The notes below the pieces were generated by a model. The model saw only the letters and a program-made list of their open reading frames with translations, did no database searches and was not told the origin of the DNA. This document shows, one piece after another, positions 16,786 to 24,381 of a stretch of 64,000 nt of DNA. Position numbers and translations under genes: made by a program. The stretch is taken from the NCBI RefSeq assembly GCF_002015085.1, contig NZ_MUXW01000001.1, positions 36,708 to 100,707 on the forward strand, read 5' to 3'. Source of the stretch: Glaesserella parasuis. GTDB taxonomy: Bacteria; Pseudomonadota; Gammaproteobacteria; Enterobacterales; Pasteurellaceae. Position 1 is the first letter of the stretch. Each line of letters opens with the position of its first letter.

Positions 16786-16917
16786 TTAGAAACGGATACC
16801 CGTACCGATTCCTAAGCCAATACCGACTCCATTAGAACCACCACCTGCATTCACTCTTCCACCAAAAGTACAACCTGCGAGCATTAAAATAGAGGCAATC
16901 ACGAATATTTTTTTCAT
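16786..16917 (-). CDS. Small glycine-rich lipoprotein
   Basis: A 43-codon gene: MKKIFVIASILMLAGC gives a signal peptide with a lipobox (LAGC), followed by TFGGRVNAGGGSNG and a short GIGLGIGTGIRF tail. AAGGGATAAAT before the ATG is a fair ribosome-binding site. The lipobox predicts a tiny acylated protein of the envelope, with a mature part of about 28 residues and an aromatic last residue. I do not recognise a family. It lies between lolA and a divergent DUF1439 gene. Confidence 0.65.
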   Translation of the reverse strand: MKKIFVIASILMLAGCTFGGRVNAGGGSNGVGIGLGIGTGIRF

Positions 16918-17016
16918 ATTTATCCCTTGTATTAAAAACTATTATAAACTTTCAGCTTCAAAAGATGCGCATTCTACTCTGTTTTAACACTTTAAACCAA
17001 TTCCAAAGGAGATTTT

Positions 17017-17586
17017 ATGAAACTTTTACATAAACTAAGCTTACTCTTTTTGATAATTTTTCCTATGACTACTCAAGCGAGTCCGTTGAGTATTTCAGAG
17101 CAAGAAATCAATCAATATTTGGCTACGCGTTTAGCAGAAAAAGTACCTTTGCAAGATAGTTTAGGTGTACCAAGACTATTTCAACTAGACTATAAATTAT
17201 CTGATTTATATACAAAGGTGGGACAAACAGATGAAAAGGTTGTTGATATTTCAGGCATCATCGACAGTCTATTACAGATAAAGGGTAAAGAATATCAAGT
17301 TAAACTTAATATAAATATGGATACTCTTCCTTTCTATGATATGGAAAAAGGTGCACTATTTCTAAAAAATGTTCGTTTAAAAAATTGGAACGCTACCCCT
17401 GAAAAATATCAAAATGAACTTCAGGTGTTTTTACCAATAATTGCTGATGGTCTTACAAATATCTTAAATAGCCACCCTGTTTATACATTAGATGAACGCA
17501 AAACAAAAGAATCCCTTGTAAAAAAATTTGGAAAACATATTATTGTTGAAAAAGGACATATTCGTTTAGAAACAAATATTTTTTGA
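17017..17586 (+). CDS. DUF1439 (YceB-like) exported protein
   Basis: A 189-residue secreted protein with a signal peptide ending TTQASP and the YceB/DUF1439 pattern: LSISEQEINQYLATRL at the mature start and LFLKNVRLKNW in the middle. E. coli YceB is a lipoprotein, but here no cysteine follows the signal sequence, so it is probably soluble in the periplasm. AAAGGAG lies eight bases before the ATG. Function in the family is unsettled; a lipid-binding tubular fold has been proposed. It ends at a terminator shared with hemW. Confidence 0.8.
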   Translation: MKLLHKLSLLFLIIFPMTTQASPLSISEQEINQYLATRLAEKVPLQDSLGVPRLFQLDYKLSDLYTKVGQTDEKVVDISGIIDSLLQIKGKEYQVKLNINMDTLPFYDMEKGALFLKNVRLKNWNATPEKYQNELQVFLPIIADGLTNILNSHPVYTLDERKTKESLVKKFGKHIIVEKGHIRLETNIF

Positions 17587-17589
17587 TAA

Positions 17590-17620
17590 AGATCCCTCTT
17601 ATTTTAAATAAGAGGGATTC
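17590..17620. terminator. Bidirectional terminator between the DUF1439 gene and hemW
   Basis: GATCCCTCTTATTT and AAATAAGAGGGATTC form a near-perfect stem of about 14 bp between convergent genes, with A/T-rich flanks. Confidence 0.8.
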
Positions 17621-17626
17621 TGCATT

Positions 17627-18790
17627 CTATTCCTTTAAAAAACCTTCCAACAATTCATTTAAAAATAATTTGCCGTGCTGTGTAATCTGCCAATATGTAT
17701 TGTTTTCTGTGATAAAATTTTTGCTCAATGCCCAATCCATTGTAGCTTGAACCTTTTTCCGATCTAGCCCCGTATATGCCTCAAATTCTGTTTTTGGGGT
17801 TGCTTCAAGTAAGCGAAAACGGTTCATAAAAAATTCAAAAGGGCGATCATCATTTTCAATCATCTCTTGATGATAACGATATTCCCCTCGCATATAGCCT
17901 TTCGGGTGTTTAGTTTTGCTAAAGCGGTAAATTTCCCCTGTTGGATAACTTATTTTCCCGTGAGCCCCACAGCCAATCGCTAAGTAATCACCAAATCGCC
18001 AATAATTCAAATTATGCTGACATTGATAACCCTTTTTGGCATACGCCGAGGTTTCATACTGTTCATAGCCTGCGTCAGTTAAAAGCTGATGCCCTTGTTC
18101 AAAAATATCCCAAAGCTCATCATCGTCAGGTAATGTGGGCTGTCGATAGTAAAACATCGTATTCGGCTCAATCGTCAATTGATACCACGAAAGATGTGGT
18201 GGATTTAACGCAATACCTTGCCGTAAATCATCAAGAGCCTGAGCAACAGATTGATTTGGCAACCCGTGCATTAAATCTATGTTGAAACTTCTCAAGCCTA
18301 CTTTTGTTGCATTTTGAGCAAATCTAACCGCTTGCTTCGCTTCATTGCTATCGTGAATACGCCCTAATTTCAATAATTTCTCTGGTTCAAAACTTTGAAC
18401 ACCCATTGAAATACGGTTCACGCCACCTTGTACATACCCGATAAAACGTTCTGCCTCAGCAGTCCCCGGATTAGCCTCTAGGGTAATTTCGCATTCGTGA
18501 GAAAAATCTATCCGCTTGCGAATTTCTGCAAGTAAATAATGAATACCTTCAGCGGAAAAAAGACTAGGCGTACCGCCACCAATAAAAATTGAGTGGATCT
18601 TGCGATCAGCGATTGCTGTTTTATAGCTTATGAGATCTTGCTCAAGATCATTGAGCAAATGCTGAATATATTCTTGCTCAGGAATAATGCCCTTTTGTGC
18701 GTGGGAATTGAAATCACAATAGGGGCATTTTTGTACACACCAAGGGATATGGATGTATAGGCTTAAGGGGGGCTGCATTAAATTCACCAT
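17627..18790 (-). CDS. hemW: Heme chaperone HemW (radical SAM)
   Basis: Radical-SAM protein related to coproporphyrinogen dehydrogenase HemN; members of this branch bind heme and insert it into respiratory enzymes. Residues 12-31 hold YIHIPWCVQKCPYCDFNSH with the CxxxCxxC iron-sulfur motif. Further marks are FIGGGTPSLF and the SAM-binding EANPG. Length 387 fits HemW (378 in E. coli), shorter than true HemN. The ATG at 18790 precedes MQPPLSLYIHIP, and an internal Met three codons later is also possible. In E. coli it follows rdgB, which is absent here. Confidence 0.9.
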   Translation of the reverse strand: MVNLMQPPLSLYIHIPWCVQKCPYCDFNSHAQKGIIPEQEYIQHLLNDLEQDLISYKTAIADRKIHSIFIGGGTPSLFSAEGIHYLLAEIRKRIDFSHECEITLEANPGTAEAERFIGYVQGGVNRISMGVQSFEPEKLLKLGRIHDSNEAKQAVRFAQNATKVGLRSFNIDLMHGLPNQSVAQALDDLRQGIALNPPHLSWYQLTIEPNTMFYYRQPTLPDDDELWDIFEQGHQLLTDAGYEQYETSAYAKKGYQCQHNLNYWRFGDYLAIGCGAHGKISYPTGEIYRFSKTKHPKGYMRGEYRYHQEMIENDDRPFEFFMNRFRLLEATPKTEFEAYTGLDRKKVQATMDWALSKNFITENNTYWQITQHGKLFLNELLEGFLKE

Positions 18791-18981
18791 ATCTTCCAGT
18801 ACATAAAATCCAAATAAAAATTCTTACATATAGTACTAGTATAACACCTAAGATATCACAAAGCTTTCCTTATCAATATAAAATCAGTCTCCTTAAAAAA
18901 TTAGGATGATTGTTCACATATACAATTATGCCTACCCATTTTTAAAATAACCTATTAATTTGATTTACTCTCCAGATAATC

Positions 18982-20121
18982 TCAAACACCCAACTCTTTA
19001 AACAACCGTCTGCAAGCTGTGCCATCTTCTTTAAATAAGCGGCAACGGTTTGGGTTGATACCAATTGACATTTCATCACCTTCTTCAACTAATACGATGT
19101 CGTTTTGGCGATAAACAAGGCTTTGTTTGATTGGTGGCATTTCAAGGTAAATTTGGGTTTCGTTTCCAAGTTGCTCCACGACTTTTACTGTTCCTTTAAT
19201 GCACACTTCACTCTGATCACAAGGTAGTAAATGCTCCGGACGAATACCTAAAGAGATATTGTCGCCGATATTCACACCTGTGTTATCTACTGGGATCCAG
19301 AAGTTGAGATGGGTGGAGTCAGGTAATTCAATTTTTACCCCACCTTCTCTTACATCAATCACTTTTACAGGTAAGAAGTTCATTTTTGGTGAACCGATAA
19401 AGCCAGCAACAAAGCGGTTGGCTGGGTAGTGATAAAGTTCTAATGGTTTACCAACTTGAGCAACGTTAGTGGTAATTTGTGTATTGTTTCCGAGCGCTTG
19501 TAACACCACGATTTTATCGGCAAGGGTCATTGCTTCCACTTGGTCGTGGGTGACATAAATCATTGTTCTACCTAATTTTTTATGCAGTTTGGAAATTTCC
19601 ACACGCATTTGTACACGAAGGGCTGCATCAAGGTTTGAGAGCGGTTCGTCTAATAAAAACACTTCAGGTTGAGAAACAAGCGTACGACCAATCGCTACAC
19701 GCTGACGCTGACCGCCAGAGAGTTCCTTCGGTTTACGTTGTAGTAAGTGAGCAAGTTGGAGAATTTCTGCGACTTGATTTACTCGTTGCTCGATTTCTGC
19801 TTTCGCTTTACCTGCCAGTTTTAAGCCGAAGGACATATTTTCAGCCACATTCAGATGTGGATAAAGTGCGTAAGACTGGAAAACCATTCCGATATTACGT
19901 TGAGCAGGTGGCACATCATTCATTCGGGTATCACCAATAAAGAGATCGCCTGATGTAATATCTTCCAAGCCTGCAATCATACGCAATAGGGTGGATTTAC
20001 CACAGCCAGATGGGCCTACAAATACGACAAATTCCCCTTCTTTAATATCAAGGTTAATATTGCGTGAGATATGCACATCGCCGTATGATTTATTTACACC
20101 AATAATTTTTACATCTGCCAT
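18982..20121 (-). CDS. malK: Maltose/maltodextrin ABC transporter ATP-binding protein
   Basis: ATPase of the MalFGK2 importer. The 379 residues contain Walker A GPSGCGKSTLL (36-46), the signature LSGGQRQRVAIGR, Walker B VFLLDEPLSNLD and the switch His in VTHDQVEAMTL, followed by the C-terminal regulatory domain with GIRPEHLLP. It is transcribed divergently from malE, as in E. coli. lamB and malM do not follow; the next gene is hemW on the same strand after 190 bp without a gene. Confidence 0.96.
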   Translation of the reverse strand: MADVKIIGVNKSYGDVHISRNINLDIKEGEFVVFVGPSGCGKSTLLRMIAGLEDITSGDLFIGDTRMNDVPPAQRNIGMVFQSYALYPHLNVAENMSFGLKLAGKAKAEIEQRVNQVAEILQLAHLLQRKPKELSGGQRQRVAIGRTLVSQPEVFLLDEPLSNLDAALRVQMRVEISKLHKKLGRTMIYVTHDQVEAMTLADKIVVLQALGNNTQITTNVAQVGKPLELYHYPANRFVAGFIGSPKMNFLPVKVIDVREGGVKIELPDSTHLNFWIPVDNTGVNIGDNISLGIRPEHLLPCDQSEVCIKGTVKVVEQLGNETQIYLEMPPIKQSLVYRQNDIVLVEEGDEMSIGINPNRCRLFKEDGTACRRLFKELGV

Positions 20122-20259
20122 TGTCTTATCCTTTGCCTTAGGGTTACTACTTTTTGACGGGTGCCAAGATTACTTATTTCCTCTTGTCTTGAAATCATAC
20201 TTTGTGAAAAAATTTTTCACTACCTTGTAAAAAATTTTTTCGCAGAAAAGCAGATTTTT

Positions 20260-20275
20260 TGTGACTTAGATCACA
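20260..20275. promoter_or_regulatory. CRP-cAMP binding site 1 (malK-malE)
   Basis: TGTGACTTAGATCACA: both half-sites TGTGA-N6-TCACA are perfect. It is the site nearest malK in the 329-bp divergent region. Confidence 0.9.
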
Positions 20276-20292
20276 AATTCATACGCTTTTTT

Positions 20293-20308
20293 TGTGATCT
20301 CTTTCACA
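20293..20308. promoter_or_regulatory. CRP-cAMP binding site 2 (malK-malE)
   Basis: TGTGATCTCTTTCACA: perfect TGTGA-N6-TCACA palindrome, centre 33 bp from site 1. Confidence 0.9.
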
Positions 20309-20331
20309 CTTATTTTAAAAACAATCAAAAA

Positions 20332-20347
20332 TGTGATACAGATCACT
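20332..20347. promoter_or_regulatory. CRP-cAMP binding site 3 (malK-malE)
   Basis: TGTGATACAGATCACT: one mismatch in the last base; centre 39 bp from site 2 and about 110 bp before malE. Confidence 0.8.
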
Positions 20348-20350
20348 AAA

Positions 20351-20380
20351 AGGATAAGGGGGGAGGATAAGGGGGTATGA
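20351..20380 (+). promoter_or_regulatory. Possible MalT boxes (purine-rich direct repeat)
   Basis: AGGATAAGGGGG occurs twice in direct order, one base apart. The embedded GGGGGAGGAT and GGGGGTATGA resemble the GGGGAGGA/GGGGATGA core bound by MalT in E. coli. They lie between CRP site 3 and malE, as activator sites should. No malT gene is in this window. Confidence 0.45.
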
Positions 20381-20450
20381 TGAAGTATGAGAAGAAATCC
20401 TCCACTATTCGACTGTCAAAATTTCATTTCACTAAACTGAGGGAAAAACA

Positions 20451-21635
20451 ATGAAAAAATTAACCAAAGCAGCATTAGCGGTATTAGCAGGATTATGTAT
20501 CGCACAAGGTGTAAATGCAAAATTAGTTGAAGGACAACTCAACATCTGGATCAATGCCGATAAAGGTTATAACGGCTTAGCAGAAGTGGGTAAAAAATTT
20601 GAAGCAGAAACAGGGGTAAAAGTTGTTGTTGAACACCCAAGCAAATTAGAAGAATTATTCCCACAGGTTGCGGCAACTGGTGATGGTCCTGATATTGTGA
20701 TCTTTGCTCACGACCGTTTTGGTGGCTATGCTCAATCAGGCTTATTAGCAGAAGTTCACCCAAGTGCAGAATTCAAAGCAAAATTATCTGATATCGGTTG
20801 GGAAGCTACAAAATATAATGGTAAACAGATCGCTTACCCGATTGCCGTTGAGTCGCTCTCATTGATTTATAATAAAGATTTAGTACCAAATCCGCCAAAA
20901 ACTTGGGAAGAAGTGGAGAAATTAGATAAAGATCTCAAAGCGAAAGGCAAAAATGCGATTATGTGGAACTTAGCAGAACCGTATTTCACTTGGCCAATCA
21001 TCTCTTCTCAAGGTGCTTATGCGTTTAAAGTGACCGCAAACGGCTATGATGCAAAAGACATCGGTGTAAATAATGAAGCTGCACAAAAAGGCTTACAATT
21101 TGTGGTTGATTTAGTGAAGAAAAAAGTGATTAACGCAGACACTGACTACTCTGTGGCTGAAGCTTCTTTCAATAAAGGCGAAACGGCAATGACTATCAAT
21201 GGTCCGTGGTCTTGGGCAAACATTGAGAAAAGCGGTATTAACTATGGCGTAGCGGTATTACCAACCTTAAACGGTAAAGCAGGTAAACCGTTCGTTGGCG
21301 TATTAAGTGCAGCGGTAAATGCATCTAGCCCGAACCAAGACTTAGCGAAAGAGTTCTTAGAAAACCACTTATTAACGGATGCTGGTTTAGAAACCGTGAA
21401 TAAAGATACACCGTTAGGTGCAGTAGCACTTAAGAGCTACCAAGCAAAATTAGCGGCAGATCCGCGTATTGCGGCAACAATGGCAAATGCGGAAAATGGT
21501 GAAATTATGCCAAACATTCCACAAATGAGCCGTTTCTGGTATTCAGAAAAAGCAGCGATTGACAGTGCAATCAACGGTCGCCAATCTGTTAAAGCCGCAT
21601 TAGATGAAGCACAAGCGAAGATTGAAAAAGAGTAA
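20451..21635 (+). CDS. malE: Maltose/maltodextrin periplasmic binding protein
   Basis: Periplasmic receptor that delivers maltose and maltodextrins to MalFGK2. The 394-residue precursor begins with a signal peptide (MKKLTKAALAVLAGLCIAQGVNA) and the mature part shows the MalE patterns LNIWINADKGYNGLAEVGKKFE, WNLAEPYFTWP and TAMTINGPWSWANI. AGGGAAAA precedes the ATG. Expression should depend on the three CRP sites upstream. A palindromic repeat separates it from malF and may limit read-through, giving more MalE than MalF. Confidence 0.97.
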   Translation: MKKLTKAALAVLAGLCIAQGVNAKLVEGQLNIWINADKGYNGLAEVGKKFEAETGVKVVVEHPSKLEELFPQVAATGDGPDIVIFAHDRFGGYAQSGLLAEVHPSAEFKAKLSDIGWEATKYNGKQIAYPIAVESLSLIYNKDLVPNPPKTWEEVEKLDKDLKAKGKNAIMWNLAEPYFTWPIISSQGAYAFKVTANGYDAKDIGVNNEAAQKGLQFVVDLVKKKVINADTDYSVAEASFNKGETAMTINGPWSWANIEKSGINYGVAVLPTLNGKAGKPFVGVLSAAVNASSPNQDLAKEFLENHLLTDAGLETVNKDTPLGAVALKSYQAKLAADPRIAATMANAENGEIMPNIPQMSRFWYSEKAAIDSAINGRQSVKAALDEAQAKIEKE

Positions 21636-21654
21636 TTTTTAATAAATAAAAAAT

Positions 21655-21739
21655 GTAGGGACACACTGCGTGTGTCCGTTAAATAATCCAAATTAGACGG
21701 ACACAAGCAGACTAGTGGACACACGCAGTGTGTCCCTAC
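21655..21739. repeat. REP-like palindromic repeat, copy 1 (malE-malF)
   Basis: GTAGGGACACACTGCGTGTG at the left is matched by CACACGCAGTGTGTCCCTAC at the right. Each arm is itself a small hairpin (GGACACAC-TGC-GTGTGTCC), so the element is a nested palindrome. An internal GGACACAAGCAGAC is a partial third copy. The same arms recur after malG. Confidence 0.85.
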
Positions 21740-21811
21740 GAGTATCAAGCGGTCACATTCTTCTCATTTTTTGCAATTTCCTCTTCGCAGTACTAAAACA
21801 AGGAAAATAAA

Positions 21812-23368
21812 ATGCTAACTTCAACTCATTCCTCGATTTCGTCTGCTCAACTTTGGGGCAAAAGGGCTTTTGTCGGATTACTTTACCTACTTGCTTTTTA
21901 CTTGGTTTTTACAATTTATCTGCAAGGTGAAATTTTATTTGCATTACTAACCTTAGTCGTAGTGGCTTCAGGTATTTTTGTGTTTAGCTCAGAACGGGCT
22001 TATCGCTGGCGTTATCTGTTCCCAGGCATATCCGCAATTGGCATATTTGTAGTCTTTCCACTTGTCTGTACTGTTGTTATCGCTTTTACTAATTACAGCG
22101 GTTCAAACCAGCTCGCCTTTGAACGTGTAGTTAATCAATTGCAAAGCCAACGCTATTTTTCGGGCGAACGTTACGATTTCAAATTACTTGAAACAGCGGA
22201 TAATCAATATCAGCTTGCCCTTGAAAATAAAAATGTGCAAAAAACTTACCTTTCTGCACCGCTTGCACTAGCCGATTTAAAAGGGGAAATCAAATTAGAA
22301 GAAGTGGCAACATTGCCAGAAAGCAAAGTTGCACCGTTTAAAACCATTACCCAAAATCGCCAACAACTTCAAACGGTGAATGCGATTTTACCAAGCGAAG
22401 AAATGCTCACGATGAGTTCACTTCGTCAATTTTCTCAACAAAGCTACCGCTTTAGCTTTGATGCAGAGAGCCAAATTTTAACCAACCACGAAACCAATGA
22501 ACGTTATAAACCCAATGATGATGTCGGTTTCTTTGAGCAAATTGATGAGCAAGGTAACTTTACGGGTAAACGTGTTGAGCCGGGTTATACAGTAGCAATT
22601 GGCTGGCAAAACTTCGTGAAAATCTTAACGGACGAAGGTGTACAAAAACCCTTTATTCAAATCTTTATTTGGACAGTTACCTTTGCATTCTTAACTGTCG
22701 TGTTTACCACATTACTCGGTATGATTTTCGCCTCTCTAGTACAATGGGAAGCGTTAAAAGGCAAAGCGGTTTATCGTTTACTGTTAATCCTGCCTTATGC
22801 GGTACCGGGCTTTATCTCTATCCTTGTATTTAAAGGTTTATTTAACCAAAGTTTCGGTGAGATCAACTTAATTTTAAATAACTTATTCGGTATTCGCCCA
22901 GAGTGGTTTAATGACCCATTCTTAGCCAAAACAATGTTGTTAATTGTGAATACTTGGTTGGGTTATCCTTATATGATGATTGTTTGTATGGGTTTACTCA
23001 AAGCGATCCCAACAGACTTATATGAAGCCTCAGCGATTGATGGTGCATCGGTATGGCAAAACTTCACCAAAATCACAATGCCGTTGTTAATTAAGCCGTT
23101 AATGCCATTGATGATTGCAAGTTTTGCCTTCAACTTCAATAACTTCGTGTTAATCCAATTATTAACCCAAGGTCGTCCGTCAATGATCGGAACCAGCACA
23201 CCGGCAGGACATACCGACTTGTTAGTGAGCTACACCTACCGTATCGCCTTTGAAGGTAGCGGTACGCAAGACTTCGGTTTAGCGGCGGCAATCGCAGTAA
23301 TCATCTTCTTACTCGTCAGCGGATTAGCGTTGTTCCAAATTCGTTTGACTAAATTACAACAGGATTAA
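21812..23368 (+). CDS. malF: Maltose transporter permease MalF
   Basis: Inner-membrane subunit of the maltose importer. The 518 residues show three N-terminal membrane helices, a large periplasmic P2 domain (about residues 95-275) that docks MalE, then five helices. The EAA loop that contacts MalK is present as YEASAIDGASVWQNFTKITMP near residue 405. Length matches E. coli MalF (514). It is followed by malG after 10 bp. AACAAGGAAAATAAA serves as ribosome-binding site. Confidence 0.96.
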   Translation: MLTSTHSSISSAQLWGKRAFVGLLYLLAFYLVFTIYLQGEILFALLTLVVVASGIFVFSSERAYRWRYLFPGISAIGIFVVFPLVCTVVIAFTNYSGSNQLAFERVVNQLQSQRYFSGERYDFKLLETADNQYQLALENKNVQKTYLSAPLALADLKGEIKLEEVATLPESKVAPFKTITQNRQQLQTVNAILPSEEMLTMSSLRQFSQQSYRFSFDAESQILTNHETNERYKPNDDVGFFEQIDEQGNFTGKRVEPGYTVAIGWQNFVKILTDEGVQKPFIQIFIWTVTFAFLTVVFTTLLGMIFASLVQWEALKGKAVYRLLLILPYAVPGFISILVFKGLFNQSFGEINLILNNLFGIRPEWFNDPFLAKTMLLIVNTWLGYPYMMIVCMGLLKAIPTDLYEASAIDGASVWQNFTKITMPLLIKPLMPLMIASFAFNFNNFVLIQLLTQGRPSMIGTSTPAGHTDLLVSYTYRIAFEGSGTQDFGLAAAIAVIIFLLVSGLALFQIRLTKLQQD

Positions 23369-23378
23369 GGGGGATAAA

Positions 23379-24269
23379 ATGGCTATCGTTCAACCTAAAT
23401 CAATGAAAGCTCGCTTATTTGCAACGCATTTCTTTCTTATTGTGTTCTGTGCGTTGATTATGTTCCCTTTACTGATGATTTTAGGGATCTCACTTCGCCC
23501 GGGTAACTTGGCATTAGGGGAAATTATCCCAAGCCAAATTTCCCTTGAACACTGGAAACTGGCACTCGGTTTTAGCGTCACCAATGCGGACGGCACTGTT
23601 ACTCCGCCGCCATTCCCTGTACTACTTTGGTTATGGAACTCAGTGAAAGTCGCAGGTGTCACGGCAATTATTACCCTAGCACTTTCCACTACGGCAGCTT
23701 ACGCTTTCGCACGTTTACGCTTTGCAGGGAAATCAATGCTGTTACAAAGTATGTTGATTTTCCAAATGTTCCCAGCGGTACTTTCACTTGTGGCGTTATA
23801 TGCATTATTTGACCGCTTAGGAACCTATGTGCCATTCTTGGGCTTAAATACCCACGGCGGTGTGATCTTCGCTTACCTTGGCGGTATCGCAATGCACGTT
23901 TGGACGATCAAAGGCTATTTTGAAACCATTGATAAATCGCTCGAAGAAGCAGCCGCACTTGACGGTGCAACCCCATGGCAGACATTCCGTTTGATTTTAT
24001 TACCATTGTCAGTGCCAATTTTAGCTGTGGTGTTCATTCTTGCCTTTATCTCGGCAATTATCGAAGTGCCTGTTGCCTCTCTCTTATTGCGTGATGTGGA
24101 AAACTACACCCTTGCGGTCGGAATGCAACAATATCTACACCCACAAAACTACCTATGGGGAGATTTCGCAGCTGCGGCAATTTTATCCGCTATTCCAATT
24201 ACGTTAGTCTTTATCATCGCACAGCGTTGGTTAGTCGGCGGATTAACGGCAGGTGGGGTAAAAGGATAA
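23379..24269 (+). CDS. malG: Maltose transporter permease MalG
   Basis: Second inner-membrane subunit of MalFGK2, with six membrane helices. The 296 residues carry the EAA loop LEEAAALDGATPWQTFRLI that binds MalK and the C-terminal WLVGGLTAGGVKG tail that inserts into the MalK dimer interface in E. coli. It is cotranscribed with malF (10 bp gap, GGGGGATAAA ribosome-binding site). A palindromic repeat separates it from malQ. Confidence 0.96.
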   Translation: MAIVQPKSMKARLFATHFFLIVFCALIMFPLLMILGISLRPGNLALGEIIPSQISLEHWKLALGFSVTNADGTVTPPPFPVLLWLWNSVKVAGVTAIITLALSTTAAYAFARLRFAGKSMLLQSMLIFQMFPAVLSLVALYALFDRLGTYVPFLGLNTHGGVIFAYLGGIAMHVWTIKGYFETIDKSLEEAAALDGATPWQTFRLILLPLSVPILAVVFILAFISAIIEVPVASLLLRDVENYTLAVGMQQYLHPQNYLWGDFAAAAILSAIPITLVFIIAQRWLVGGLTAGGVKG

Positions 24270-24278
24270 AATAAAATT

Positions 24279-24350
24279 GTAGGGACACACTGCGTGTGTC
24301 CGCTATTCAAACGAAAAATAATCAAATGGACACACGCAGTGTGTCCCTAC
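24279..24350. repeat. REP-like palindromic repeat, copy 2 (malG-malQ)
   Basis: The same nested palindrome as between malE and malF: GTAGGGACACACTGCGTGTG at the left and CACACGCAGTGTGTCCCTAC at the right, separated here by an unrelated AT-rich centre. It could act as an RNA-stabilising stem or attenuator inside the mal operon. Confidence 0.85.
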
Positions 24351-24381
24351 AAAAAATAATACCATTCGGGAAACAATAACA

